A stretch of 55,259 nucleotides of DNA. Origin: Thermonema rossianum DSM 10300 (GTDB lineage Bacteria > Bacteroidota > Bacteroidia > Cytophagales > Thermonemataceae). Positions within the stretch are counted from its first letter, which is position 1. Every line of letters begins with the position of its first letter. The stretch is from NCBI RefSeq assembly GCF_000426825.1, contig NZ_AUGC01000016.1, positions 1 through 55,259 on the forward strand. Reading direction: 5' to 3'. The position numbers and the translations under genes were made by a program. A model generated the notes under the pieces. The model was not told the origin of the DNA. It searched no databases and saw only the letters and a list, made by a program, of their open reading frames with translations. This document shows, piece after piece, positions 1-8,646 of the stretch.

Positions 1-78
1 AGGACGTAGATAGGTGACAGGTGTAAGCGGTGAGAGCCGTTGAGCCGAGTCATACTAATACCCCGAGAGACTTCTTTG
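1..78 (+). rRNA. 23S ribosomal RNA, 3' end (partial)
   Basis: The first bases match the conserved end of 23S rRNA, with the GAGCCGAGTCATACTAAT block that closes the last domain. The 3' end at about 78 is placed by counting 19 bases after ACTAAT, as in E. coli, so it may be off by a few bases. The rest of the gene lies upstream of the window. Confidence 0.9.
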
Positions 79-142
79 CGTGGATGTAGTCTTCGATATA
101 GACAGTATGTAGAGAGCTTAAAGGCATTGATAAAGATATTGT

Positions 143-251
<109 letters not shown>

Positions 252-264
252 TGAACACTGAAAG

Positions 265-289
265 CCCCCTTGGAAAAGGGGGTTTTTTT
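265..289 (+). terminator. rrn operon terminator
   Basis: Perfect stem CCCCCTT (265-271) / AAGGGGG (276-282) with a GGAA loop, followed by seven T. It lies 14 bp after the 5S gene, so it ends the rRNA transcript. Confidence 0.9.
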
Positions 290-385
290 GTTTTTAGGGG
301 GTGTGAGGTGTAAGCCCCAAAACAGCCGGGTTTTTATTCTTTTGTAATTGTCCTTTTTGGTTCTTTCGACTTCCTTCTTCCTTCT

Positions 386-484
386 TGTCATCTCGAACGG
401 GCGCAGCGAGTGAGAGAGCACATCAACCCAAGCCGCAAGAAGCAAAAAGCAAAAAGAGATTTCCCGCTAACGCTCGAAATGACA
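386..484. repeat. Inverted pair of a short dispersed-repeat motif
   Basis: The left end reads TGTCATCTCGAACG and the right end CGCTCGAAATGACA, whose reverse complement is TGTCATTTCGAGCG. The ends match at 12 of 14 positions and enclose about 70 bp. TGTCATTTCGAG-type sequences are frequent non-coding repeats in many Bacteroidota and Chlorobi genomes (general knowledge). No open frame here looks real. The 290-549 gap holds nothing else that I can recognise. Confidence 0.6.
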
Positions 485-549
485 AAAGGGGGCATGAAAG
501 GATGGGCTGGGTGTGTGCTTTGTTATGTTGTTAATCCATATGAGGTACC

Positions 550-1584
550 CTACTTTTGCCCGTATGTTTTGCGCTTGTACAAATTGCTTTTGATGGCTTT
601 CAACAGCAAAGAAAAAGGCGCATATCGCACACCTCGCTTATGATTGGCTACACTGATGAGGTAAAGCATCTGCCAGTGCTTAAACAAATCCCTGTAAGCT
701 TTCCATAGAGGCATGCCGGGGTCATAGATATGAGTAGGCTCTGAGTTGGCGCCGTTCAATTCTAAAATACAGATATTGCGACCGGCATATAGGTCTTCTA
801 TGGAAGGTACTTTCAAATCAAAACGCCCAAAATAAAAGCCGTCGATATGGCGGGCAATTTCGTTGATAACTCTTTGCAATTGAGGGGTAAGCAGGTAATG
901 ACCATTTCGAAAAGTGGCTCCCCTGCTGTGGTTTCCTATATGAGTGAGCTGTATTTTGCTACCGGCTTCGGGGATTTCATTCCACCGGGAAGCGTATGTT
1001 TTTTGTAAAAAATCGAGATGATAACGGCAACGCTCGTCTTTTTTAATCAACTCGCCGATTGTATGGGTCCCGTCGCCTTTTATTTGCAGAGGCTCCTTCA
1101 CTACAACAGAGGTGATTTGTCCATGTGAAGCACCGGGCATTCGACAATACATAATGCCCAGCTCTATGGGGGCATCGCACCACTCCTGAACAAGCCACTC
1201 CCAGGCGGGGTATGCTGCAAGAAAGTTACGAAGTTGTTCCTCGTTTTCGATGCGTGCCACGGCGAAACCTCGTTCCCCACGATCCGGCTTCACTGCCAAA
1301 GGATAGCGTAATTTTCTTTTCTTTATTTTATTGATGATTTCTTCAACTGGGGTATTTTCTGCTATCCATAGACTTTTAGGCACATATTGCGAAGGAATAC
1401 GGCGTAAGATGTCATATTTGGAATACATGGTGAATCCGCCGAGAAACATGCCGGGGTTGGCTGCAGTAAAAAAAGCAAAGGAGCGTGCACGTAAGCTTAA
1501 GTAAAACCAGTAAAAGTAAACGGGGATATAGAAAAACCAAAAAGGCCAAAACTCCCACTTGAGGTATTTCCACCATTTATTCAT
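550..1584 (-). CDS. ATP-grasp family protein with aromatic N-terminal segment
   Basis: A 344-residue protein of the ATP-grasp fold, resembling D-alanine-D-alanine ligases and carboxylate-amine ligases. Lys99 in AVKPDRGERG and Glu134 in VQEW fit the nucleotide pocket; Asp256 in FGRFDLK and Glu275/Asn277 in ILELNG fit the metal site. Residues 3-30 are very rich in Trp, Phe and Tyr and may sit in or on the membrane. The Bacteroidota family with this WEFWPFW start and an NPG motif (43-45) has no assigned substrate. It is the third gene of a terC-terB-ATP-grasp operon, 2 bp after terB. The fold is secure; the ligated substrates are unknown. Confidence 0.85.
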   Translation of the reverse strand: MNKWWKYLKWEFWPFWFFYIPVYFYWFYLSLRARSFAFFTAANPGMFLGGFTMYSKYDILRRIPSQYVPKSLWIAENTPVEEIINKIKKRKLRYPLAVKPDRGERGFAVARIENEEQLRNFLAAYPAWEWLVQEWCDAPIELGIMYCRMPGASHGQITSVVVKEPLQIKGDGTHTIGELIKKDERCRYHLDFLQKTYASRWNEIPEAGSKIQLTHIGNHSRGATFRNGHYLLTPQLQRVINEIARHIDGFYFGRFDLKVPSIEDLYAGRNICILELNGANSEPTHIYDPGMPLWKAYRDLFKHWQMLYLISVANHKRGVRYAPFSLLLKAIKSNLYKRKTYGQK

Positions 1585-1586
1585 GC

Positions 1587-2045
1587 TTACTCATCTTTCA
1601 ACTCAAGGCGTTCCCGTATATGTTGCAACATGTTGACCTCTTCTGCTTTGTTCTTATGGGCTGCTACTGCAAATATTTCAATAGCATTGGCTATCAGATC
1701 TTTGCTTTCGGGGTTTTGTGTCAGATGCATTTTCAATGTATCAAGGAAGGTGTCTTGCCATTCCTCCATGTGATTGAGCAGATACTCAAGTTGCGTTTTA
1801 AATTCCGTTTGCAATATTTTCAGAGCTCCTTCGGAAGAGCACTCTTCACGAAAAAGATTACTAAGGCTTACGCTTAATTTTTCGATATAGATGGCCTCTT
1901 GTTTATCAATGACACCATCGCTGTGAATAAGCAGCAAGGTAGGGAAAAAAGAAGCCAGCGCCCCAAACTGCTCATAGTTGAGCTTGGTGGGGTGCTGTTC
2001 TTTATAATGCAAATACAATTCTTTCAAACTCTTGAAGGCAGGCAT
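1587..2045 (-). CDS. TerB-like protein
   Basis: A 152-residue, all-helical, soluble protein. The segment around residues 40-57 (HSDGVIDKQEAIYIEKL) is the acidic helix-turn-helix signature of the TerB/tellurite-resistance family, with Asp43, Asp47 and Glu50 as likely metal ligands. Family knowledge: TerB domains bind divalent metals and work with the membrane protein TerC. The gene sits 12 bp after terC and 2 bp before the ATP-grasp gene, so the three are almost certainly co-transcribed. The assignment rests on one motif region and the context; the rest is diverged. Confidence 0.7.
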   Translation of the reverse strand: MPAFKSLKELYLHYKEQHPTKLNYEQFGALASFFPTLLLIHSDGVIDKQEAIYIEKLSVSLSNLFREECSSEGALKILQTEFKTQLEYLLNHMEEWQDTFLDTLKMHLTQNPESKDLIANAIEIFAVAAHKNKAEEVNMLQHIRERLELKDE

Positions 2046-2057
2046 GTCGCAACTTGT

Positions 2058-2906
2058 TTATTTCTTATTCTCTTCTTCCGGCATAAGACTGTGTACCGGT
2101 TCGTGCTTTCTCGGTGCGCTTTGATCATCTTGACTTGCTACATAACGTTGATGCAAGTGTACCGGTTTTTGGGAACGCTTGATAAGCCGCAAGTTGAGCA
2201 ATTCCACAAACAGAGAAAAGGCAATCGAGAAGTAAATATAACCTTTGGGGACTTCGTAATGAAGTGCTTCTACGGTGAGCAAAGTACCGATCATCAGCAA
2301 GAAAGCCAGTGCCAGCATTTTGATAGTGGGGTGCTCTTCCACAAAGCGGGCAATAGGGTAGGCAAACAACATCATCACAAGCATGGATAAAACTACAGCT
2401 ATAATCATGATCCACAGGTTTTCCGGTTTGTCGGCATCCACAAGACCTATGGCTGTGAGAATAGAGTCGAAGGAAAATACAACATTGATGAGCGCCACTT
2501 GTGCGATGACCTTAAAAAAGGCAGCATCTCCACTTTCTTCCCCCTTACGAACTACCTCTTCGTCGCCTTCCAGTTTTTGATGGATTTCGGTAGTGGCTTT
2601 GTAAATCAAGAAGAGGCCACCGGCCAGCAAGATTAAATCGCGTCCGCTTAGTTCGTAACTGCCTATTTGTAGCAGGCCTTGATTCAAGCCTATCATCCAA
2701 GAGAGGGCAAGCAGCAAAATCACGCGCGGAATAAGGGCAATAACCAAGCCCCAGTTAGTGCCTTTCTTTTGCTGGTGGTCCGGCAATTTGCTGGCAATGA
2801 TAGAAATGAAAATGATGTTGTCAATGCCCAGCACAATTTCCATGAATGTGAGGGTTACTAAGCTGATAAGCGACTCAGTAGTGAGCAGGTGATTCAAAAT
2901 CTCCAT
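2058..2906 (-). CDS. TerC family integral membrane protein
   Basis: A 282-residue membrane protein with seven or eight hydrophobic segments. Two acidic intramembrane motifs define the family: FMEIVLGIDN with Glu23 and Asp29, and VVFSFDSI with Asp147, both within helices. TerC/Alx/YkoY proteins are linked to metal export (manganese) and tellurite resistance. The ATG at 2906 was chosen because the family starts at this MEIL-type sequence; a longer reading from 2990 adds 28 residues and a further hydrophobic stretch. It is the first gene of the operon with TerB and ATP-grasp. A charged loop near residues 110-130 separates the two halves. Confidence 0.88.
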   Translation of the reverse strand: MEILNHLLTTESLISLVTLTFMEIVLGIDNIIFISIIASKLPDHQQKKGTNWGLVIALIPRVILLLALSWMIGLNQGLLQIGSYELSGRDLILLAGGLFLIYKATTEIHQKLEGDEEVVRKGEESGDAAFFKVIAQVALINVVFSFDSILTAIGLVDADKPENLWIMIIAVVLSMLVMMLFAYPIARFVEEHPTIKMLALAFLLMIGTLLTVEALHYEVPKGYIYFSIAFSLFVELLNLRLIKRSQKPVHLHQRYVASQDDQSAPRKHEPVHSLMPEEENKK

Positions 2907-3081
2907 GTCAGTTTTTTCTTTTAGAATGCACAATAAAAATACAAAGAAAAAGACAACTCGCAAGTTCATGTCTTTACTATTCAAAAGCAATGCCAGAGTA
3001 AGGCTTGCACCACGTGTAACTGAACACCACCATCGGGCAAATTGTTGTAAATTGCATGGTCAATGACAAAGTGAATGGACA

Positions 3082-4944
3082 ATGGAAACGAAGAAAGACG
3101 AAGAAAAAGACTTAAAGAAAAAACGACTAAGCAAAGAGGGTTTAAAAAAACTGTGGCGTATTGCCCGTTTTGCGGCTCCTTATAAAAGTTACTTCATCAT
3201 AGGCATGTTTTTCCTGGTGGTTTCTACGCTTACTGCCCTGGCATTTCCCATGCTTGCGGGCAAGATCACCGATGCTGCCAACACTTCTTTATTTGGAAAA
3301 GCCAAGCAAATCATAGAGGGAGACAGTTGGGCGCAGTGGTTCAACTCAGTGGACCGGGTGGCTATTGCTTTTTTAGTTATCCTGCTGATTCAGTCGGTGG
3401 CTTCTTATTTCCGCATTTGGCTTTTTGCTATCGTCACGGAGCGCTCTATTGCCGACATACGTGCCACTTTGTATGAAAAGATGCTGGGCTTGCCCTTGTC
3501 TTTTTTTGAAAAAAACCGTGCCGGTGACCTTACCAGCCGTTTGAGTGCCGACATCACACAGCTCGAAAGCCTTTTTTCCTTTAATCTGGCAGAGCTCTTC
3601 CGCCAAGTGATGACCCTCTTGATTGGCGTGACGGTCATCTTCTTTACCTCTGCACGCTTGGCACTGGTGATGCTGGCCACTTTTCCGGTGATGATTGTGG
3701 CAGCTATTCTCTTTGGGCGTTTTATCCGTAAATTGTCACGTCGCCGCCAAGATGCGCTGGCGCAAGCCAATGTGGTATTGGAAGAAACGCTCCAGGCCAT
3801 ACAGGTAGTAAAAGCCTTTGTCAATGAGCTGTTTGAGTTGGGGCGCTACCGTCGTCGCCTGAACGAAGTCGTACAGAGCGGACTGTATGCCGCCCGTTAC
3901 CGTGGTGTTTTTATCTCTTTTATCATCTTTGCTCTGTTTGGGGGCATTGTGTTGGTGCTTTGGTATGGAGCAACGCTTGTAGAAGCGGGCGAGTTGCAAG
4001 TGGGCGAACTGTTTTCTTTCATTCTGTACACGGTTTTCATTGGCGGCTCGCTTGGTGGCATGAGTGATTTGTACGCTCAGCTGCAAAAAAGCATTGGGGC
4101 TTCGGAGCGCATCTTGGAAATACTCGAAGAGCAAGGCGAAGTGCCTGCGCTTGAGAAAGATTTACCCGCCTTGCAAGTGAAGGGCAATATTCGTTTTGAA
4201 GACGTACGCTTTGCCTATCCTACCCGTCCGGAGGTGGAGGTACTCCGGGGCATTAGCTTCGATATACGTGCCGGTGAAAAGATAGCCTTGGTAGGGCATA
4301 GCGGGGCAGGGAAGTCAACCATTATTCAGTTGCTTTTGAAGTTTTACGCCCCTTTGAGCGGGCGTATTTTGGCAGATGGAGAAGACCTGCAGGCGCTCGA
4401 CACCCGCGCATGGCGAAACCATATAGCCATTGTGCCGCAGGAGGTCATTCTTTTTGGCGGCACCATTCGCGAAAACATAGCCTATGGTAAGCCCGCTGCC
4501 ACCGACGAAGAAATCATAGAAGCGGCGCGCCAAGCCAATGCTTGGGACTTCATTGCTCAATTCCCCGATGGACTCGATACCGTTGTGGGAGAGCGGGGCG
4601 TGAAGTTGTCGGGCGGACAGCGTCAGCGCATTGCCATTGCCCGTGCCATCTTAAAAAACCCTTCCATTCTGATTTTAGACGAAGCCACCAGCTCATTGGA
4701 TGCCGAATCGGAGCAGGCAGTGCAGCAGGCATTGGAAACACTCATGCAAGGACGCACAACCATTGTGATTGCCCATCGCTTGGCAACCGTGCGCAGCATG
4801 GATAAAATATTGGTACTGAAAAATGGGCGTATTGCCGAAGCAGGTACACACGAAGAGCTGCTTGCCCATGAAGAGGGCATTTATTACAACCTTGTACGTT
4901 TGCAGTTAGAAGACAACTATAACAGCAATTCAGCCAAGGCGTAG
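3082..4944 (+). CDS. ABC exporter, fused permease and ATPase (MsbA/lipid-drug type)
   Basis: A 620-residue half-transporter. Six membrane helices lie in residues 30-330 after a lysine-rich N-terminus. The ATPase follows with Walker A GHSGAGKS (405-412), Q-loop Gln453, signature LSGGQ (509-513), Walker B ILILDE (529-534) and H-loop His565. It would work as a homodimer in the inner membrane exporting lipids or hydrophobic compounds; the exact cargo cannot be read. The 3' end overlaps the opposing mlaE-type gene by 28 bp, so the two transcripts are complementary at their ends. Confidence 0.93.
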   Translation: METKKDEEKDLKKKRLSKEGLKKLWRIARFAAPYKSYFIIGMFFLVVSTLTALAFPMLAGKITDAANTSLFGKAKQIIEGDSWAQWFNSVDRVAIAFLVILLIQSVASYFRIWLFAIVTERSIADIRATLYEKMLGLPLSFFEKNRAGDLTSRLSADITQLESLFSFNLAELFRQVMTLLIGVTVIFFTSARLALVMLATFPVMIVAAILFGRFIRKLSRRRQDALAQANVVLEETLQAIQVVKAFVNELFELGRYRRRLNEVVQSGLYAARYRGVFISFIIFALFGGIVLVLWYGATLVEAGELQVGELFSFILYTVFIGGSLGGMSDLYAQLQKSIGASERILEILEEQGEVPALEKDLPALQVKGNIRFEDVRFAYPTRPEVEVLRGISFDIRAGEKIALVGHSGAGKSTIIQLLLKFYAPLSGRILADGEDLQALDTRAWRNHIAIVPQEVILFGGTIRENIAYGKPAATDEEIIEAARQANAWDFIAQFPDGLDTVVGERGVKLSGGQRQRIAIARAILKNPSILILDEATSSLDAESEQAVQQALETLMQGRTTIVIAHRLATVRSMDKILVLKNGRIAEAGTHEELLAHEEGIYYNLVRLQLEDNYNSNSAKA

Positions 4945-5648
4945 TCGGCAGCTAAAATGGCAATGCAACTGCTTGTAACTGCCTGGGTGCTCGATAGGCC
5001 TACTTCGAGCGCCCCGCCTTGTGTATAGTAGCCCTTAAAAGAAGATATGGTGGTAATAAGGAAAGAAAACACTACTGTTTTAATAAGTGCAAAAGTGATG
5101 TTGTAAGGAACGAATTGCTCCCGCAGCCCTTTTACATACTCATATTCGGTAACCACGCCTGTAAGTACGCCGGCAACATAGCCGCCCAACATAGACAAGA
5201 AACCCGCCATAATCACCAGGAGGGGAAAGGTAAGCAGGGCAGCAATGACTTTCGGAAACACCAAATAAGACACCGAGTTGATGCCCATCACCTCCAAAGC
5301 ATCGATTTGCTCGGTAATGCGCATGGTGCCCAGGTTGCCGGCTATGTTGGAACCTACTTTGCCGGCTAAAATGATGCTGATGATGGTGGGGGCAAGTTCC
5401 AGCAAGGTGGTATCGCGCACCAGCAGCCCTATGATATACTTAGGAATCAGTGGGCTGACCAAGTTGTAAGCGGTTTGGATGGCCGTTACCGCACCTATGA
5501 AAGTAGAAACAATTACTACAATGAATACGGAGCTAATGCCGATATAGATGCATTCGTCCAAGATGGCTTGCAGGTAAATACGAGGGCGCTCACGCAAAAA
5601 CAGCATTTTACCCAAAAAAATAAAGTAACGACCGACCAGTGCCAGCAT
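4917..5648 (-). CDS. MlaE-type ABC transporter permease
   Basis: A 243-residue membrane protein of the MlaE/YrbE family, with the typical segment LAGKVGSNIAGNLGTMRITEQIDALEVMGI split by a helix break and five or six hydrophobic helices. MlaE is the permease of the complex that moves phospholipids between the inner and outer membranes. Its usual partners MlaF (ATPase) and MlaD (MCE protein) are absent in this window, so it is an orphan here. The gene lies 66 bp after an unknown membrane-anchored protein on the same strand. Confidence 0.9.
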   Translation of the reverse strand: MLALVGRYFIFLGKMLFLRERPRIYLQAILDECIYIGISSVFIVVIVSTFIGAVTAIQTAYNLVSPLIPKYIIGLLVRDTTLLELAPTIISIILAGKVGSNIAGNLGTMRITEQIDALEVMGINSVSYLVFPKVIAALLTFPLLVIMAGFLSMLGGYVAGVLTGVVTEYEYVKGLREQFVPYNITFALIKTVVFSFLITTISSFKGYYTQGGALEVGLSSTQAVTSSCIAILAADYALAELLL

Positions 5649-5714
5649 AGCTTTGAGGTTTGTTGAATATTGTCAGTCGAAAAAAAACAAAAAATAGCAC
5701 AAAGACAAATAGCC

Positions 5715-6194
5715 TTAAGGCAGCTGTAAGAAACCGGTATCGCCTTGGTCCAGTTTCATGCGGTGCTCTCTGACCGTGTAGGTGATGCATTCAAGCAGTA
5801 GTCTTTCGAGATTCTGCCGGTCTTCGGTGTTCATTTCGGTCTTGCCGCTTGTGTATTTTTTGTAATAAAGAGGCAGCTTATGGTAGAGTGCTTCCAAATA
5901 GCGGCATTTCATGCCCGTGAGGTCCACCCCGCCGGTTTCGGATTCTATATGGGCAATGAGTACCTCGAAATCGCCACGAAGGCTGTCATAAATTTGCTTC
6001 ACAATCTGCTCCTCCTCGGTTGTATCGATGGTGCCGTCTATTAAATATTTGCCAAACAGCCCTCTGAGGCTGCTTTCTATTTTGTTTTCCATACGCCGCA
6101 TGATGGCTTTGACGCGTTTACCTGCTCGTTTTTCCAAATAAACGCCCAATAGCACCAGTGCAGAAAATCCGATGATGATAACCCAAAGCCACAT
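5715..6194 (-). CDS. Single-pass membrane protein of unknown function
   Basis: A 159-residue protein I do not recognise. Residues 2-20 form one membrane helix, followed by a basic stretch (EKRAGKRVKAIMRR), so the remainder is probably cytoplasmic. The rest is helical, with an acidic segment near residue 57 (DGTIDTTEEEQIVKQI) that resembles the acidic turn of TerB-like folds. It precedes the orphan mlaE-type permease by 66 bp and may be co-transcribed. A candidate minus-strand -7 element TATCTTTG lies at 6219-6226. No function is proposed. Confidence 0.75.
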   Translation of the reverse strand: MWLWVIIIGFSALVLLGVYLEKRAGKRVKAIMRRMENKIESSLRGLFGKYLIDGTIDTTEEEQIVKQIYDSLRGDFEVLIAHIESETGGVDLTGMKCRYLEALYHKLPLYYKKYTSGKTEMNTEDRQNLERLLLECITYTVREHRMKLDQGDTGFLQLP

Positions 6195-6286
6195 GAAAAG
6201 AAATGGTTGTCTTCAGAACAAAGATAATTATACTTCTCTGACTTTTTTATCGTTACTACGTTAAAAACAAAAAAATATCAAAGCCT

Positions 6287-8422
6287 ATGAAAAAATATCT
6301 CTATTGGCTCGGATGCTTATTTTTGGGGGCTTGTCAAACACAAGAAACTACCCAAAACAAAATGGACAAAATTGTTTACCCCGAAACCCCAACGGTTCAG
6401 CAGGTCGATAACTATTTCGGCACGGAAGTAGCCGACCCTTACCGCTGGTTGGAAAATACCGATTCGGCGGCGGTGCAAGAGTGGATAGCCGCGCAAAACA
6501 AACTTACCTTTTCTTACCTGGATAAAATTCCATTTCGTGAGGCTATTAGAAAGCGCCTCGAAGAAGTGTGGAACTTCGAGCGCATGAGTGCACCCACGCG
6601 CGAGGGGGATTATTACTATTACACCAAGAATGATGGGCTTCAGAACCAAAGTGTGATTTACCGGCGCAAAGGAATCAACGGTGCGGAAGAAGTGGTGCTT
6701 GACCCCAATACCCTTTCCGAAGACGGAACAGTGGCAGTAGGTAATTGGAGTATCTCGCACGACGGGCGTTATTTTGCTTACTCTACCTCTGCAGGTGGTT
6801 CCGATTGGCAAGAAATAAAAATTATTGATTTACAAACCAAAAAGACACTCGATGACCATTTGCGTTGGGTGAAATTCTCGGGCATTTCCTGGTATCGCGA
6901 TGGTTTCTTCTATAGCCGCTATGATGCACCGCCCAAAGGAAAAGAATACGAGGCGAAAAACGAATACCACAAGGTGTATTATCATAAAGTAGGTACTTCG
7001 CAAGATGAAGACCTGCTGGTGCATGAAGACCCCAAGCGTCCTTTGCAAAATTTCTACACTCAAACCACTGATGATGAGCAGTATTTATTCATTCATATGC
7101 CTGAAGGCACCGGCGGCAATGCCATCTGGTGGCGTCCCTTGGCACAGCCGCAGGCTGCTTTTAAACCGCTTATCAATACTACCGAATATGAAAACAGCAT
7201 AATAGGTACCTTGGGCAACAAGATTTTGCTGCTGACCAATGCCGGTGCGCCAAAATACCGCTTGGTATTGGTTGACCCCCGGCAGCCTGCACCGAAGCAG
7301 TGGCAAACCATCATTGCCGAGCCGAAAGACGAAGTCTTAAGCAGTGTGGCGCATGTGGGCAACCGCTTGATTGCCGTTTTCATGAAGGATGCAAGCCACC
7401 GGGTGCGGGTGTACAATGTCAACGGTAAGCTTGAAAACGAAATACAGTTGCCTACCCTGGGTACTGTGGGGGGCTTTACCGGCAAAGTGAGCGATAAAGA
7501 GACTTTCTTTGTTTTCAACTCTTATCTGTTCCCACCTACGGTGTATCGTTACGACATAGAAAAACAACAAACCGAAGTGTTTTTCCGTCCTAAAAGCACC
7601 TTCAACAGTGAGGCTTACGAAACGCGTGAGGTTTTTTATAAAAGCAAAGACGGCACGCCCGTGCATATGTTCTTAACTCACAAAAAGGGTCTGAAAAAAG
7701 ATGGCAACAACCCCGTCTATCTTTATGGATATGGCGGATTTAATATCAGTATCTTGCCGGGCTTCGACCCGCGCATAGTTCCTTTCTTGGAAGCCGGGGG
7801 CATTTATGCTGTAGCCAACTTGCGCGGTGGAGGAGAATATGGCGAAGAATGGCACAAAGCCGGCATGCTTGAAAACAAGCAAAATGTATTCGATGATTTT
7901 ATTGCCGCTGCCGAATATCTGATTCAAGAAAAATATACCAACCCTAAAAAAATAGCCATTTCGGGGCGTTCCAACGGTGGCTTGCTCATTGGGGCTTGCA
8001 TGACACAGCGCCCTGAGCTGTTTCAGGTGGCTTTGCCGGGCGTGGGCGTATTGGATATGCTGCGCTTCCATAAGTTTACCATCGGTTGGGCTTGGGTCAA
8101 TGAGTACGGAAGCAGTGAGGATTCCACCCAGTTTCAATATTTGCTCAAATACTCACCGGTGCACAATGTAAAAGATGCCGACTATCCGGCTACTTTGGTT
8201 TACACTGCCGAATATGACGACCGGGTGGTGCCTATTCATTCATTTAAGTTTATTGCTGCCTTACAAGCGCATCAAAAAGGCGAGCGCCCGGTGTTGATTC
8301 GTATCGATACCAAAGCCGGACACGGCGCCGGCAAGCCGGTCAGCAAGCTGATAGACGAATGGGCAGACATATGGGCGTTTACCTTCCATAACTTGGGCAT
8401 GACCTTCCCACCAAAGCAATAA
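6287..8422 (+). CDS. Prolyl oligopeptidase family (S9A) lipoprotein
   Basis: A 711-residue serine peptidase. Residues 1-16 are a lipoprotein signal ending in LGAC, so the enzyme is probably membrane-anchored outside the cytoplasm. A seven-bladed propeller (about 75-420) gates a C-terminal alpha/beta-hydrolase domain. The triad is visible: Ser562 in GRSNGG, Asp644 in the EYDDRVVP motif and His679 in AGHGAG. The family cleaves short peptides after proline. The gene stands alone and ends in a strong terminator. Full length, with no sign of damage. Confidence 0.95.
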   Translation: MKKYLYWLGCLFLGACQTQETTQNKMDKIVYPETPTVQQVDNYFGTEVADPYRWLENTDSAAVQEWIAAQNKLTFSYLDKIPFREAIRKRLEEVWNFERMSAPTREGDYYYYTKNDGLQNQSVIYRRKGINGAEEVVLDPNTLSEDGTVAVGNWSISHDGRYFAYSTSAGGSDWQEIKIIDLQTKKTLDDHLRWVKFSGISWYRDGFFYSRYDAPPKGKEYEAKNEYHKVYYHKVGTSQDEDLLVHEDPKRPLQNFYTQTTDDEQYLFIHMPEGTGGNAIWWRPLAQPQAAFKPLINTTEYENSIIGTLGNKILLLTNAGAPKYRLVLVDPRQPAPKQWQTIIAEPKDEVLSSVAHVGNRLIAVFMKDASHRVRVYNVNGKLENEIQLPTLGTVGGFTGKVSDKETFFVFNSYLFPPTVYRYDIEKQQTEVFFRPKSTFNSEAYETREVFYKSKDGTPVHMFLTHKKGLKKDGNNPVYLYGYGGFNISILPGFDPRIVPFLEAGGIYAVANLRGGGEYGEEWHKAGMLENKQNVFDDFIAAAEYLIQEKYTNPKKIAISGRSNGGLLIGACMTQRPELFQVALPGVGVLDMLRFHKFTIGWAWVNEYGSSEDSTQFQYLLKYSPVHNVKDADYPATLVYTAEYDDRVVPIHSFKFIAALQAHQKGERPVLIRIDTKAGHGAGKPVSKLIDEWADIWAFTFHNLGMTFPPKQ

Positions 8423-8448
8423 AAAAACCTAACTGCACAAAACATATC

Positions 8449-8477
8449 GCACGGGCACGCTCGCCCGTGCTTTTTTT
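8449..8477 (+). terminator. Terminator of the S9 peptidase gene
   Basis: Perfect stem GCACGGGC (8449-8456) / GCCCGTGC (8463-8470), loop ACGCTC, then seven T. It isolates the peptidase gene from clpB. Confidence 0.9.
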
Positions 8478-8513
8478 ATTTCCCGGAAAGAAGAAACTGC
8501 CTACGATTGTCTC

Positions 8514-8585
8514 AAAATCAGACACTTTGTCTTTGTTTTACAATGTTTTTATGACAAAATCTGCCACTATGTCCTTGTGTTGCCT
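8514..8585 (+). promoter_or_regulatory. Two imperfect repeats carrying GACA-N3-TGTC operators upstream of clpB
   Basis: A 28-bp unit at 8514-8541 recurs at 8557-8584 with 22 of 28 positions equal. Each copy carries a palindrome-like core: GACACTTTGTC (8521-8531) and GCCACTATGTC (8563-8573). A further half site TGACA lies at 8552-8556. The second core is centred 21 bp before the GG of the clpB promoter. The same core occurs before htpG at almost the same distance. It is probably a binding site for a shared regulator (inference). Confidence 0.6.
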
Positions 8586-8586
8586 T

Positions 8587-8602
8587 TTGGCTTGCCCTTT
8601 GT
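8587..8602 (+). promoter_or_regulatory. Sigma-54-like promoter of clpB
   Basis: TTGG (8587-8590), ten bases, then GT (8601-8602), within TTGG-CTTG-CCCTTTGT. Sigma-54 promoters have GG at -24 and GC at -12 exactly ten bases apart; here the -12 is GT, a known weaker variant. The start of transcription would be near 8614. The htpG promoter has the same TTGG-N4-CCCTTTG frame. Confidence 0.55.
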
Positions 8603-8646
8603 ATATAAAAAAGGCAAAAAACAACAATTAAAAAGGAGGATAAGAT

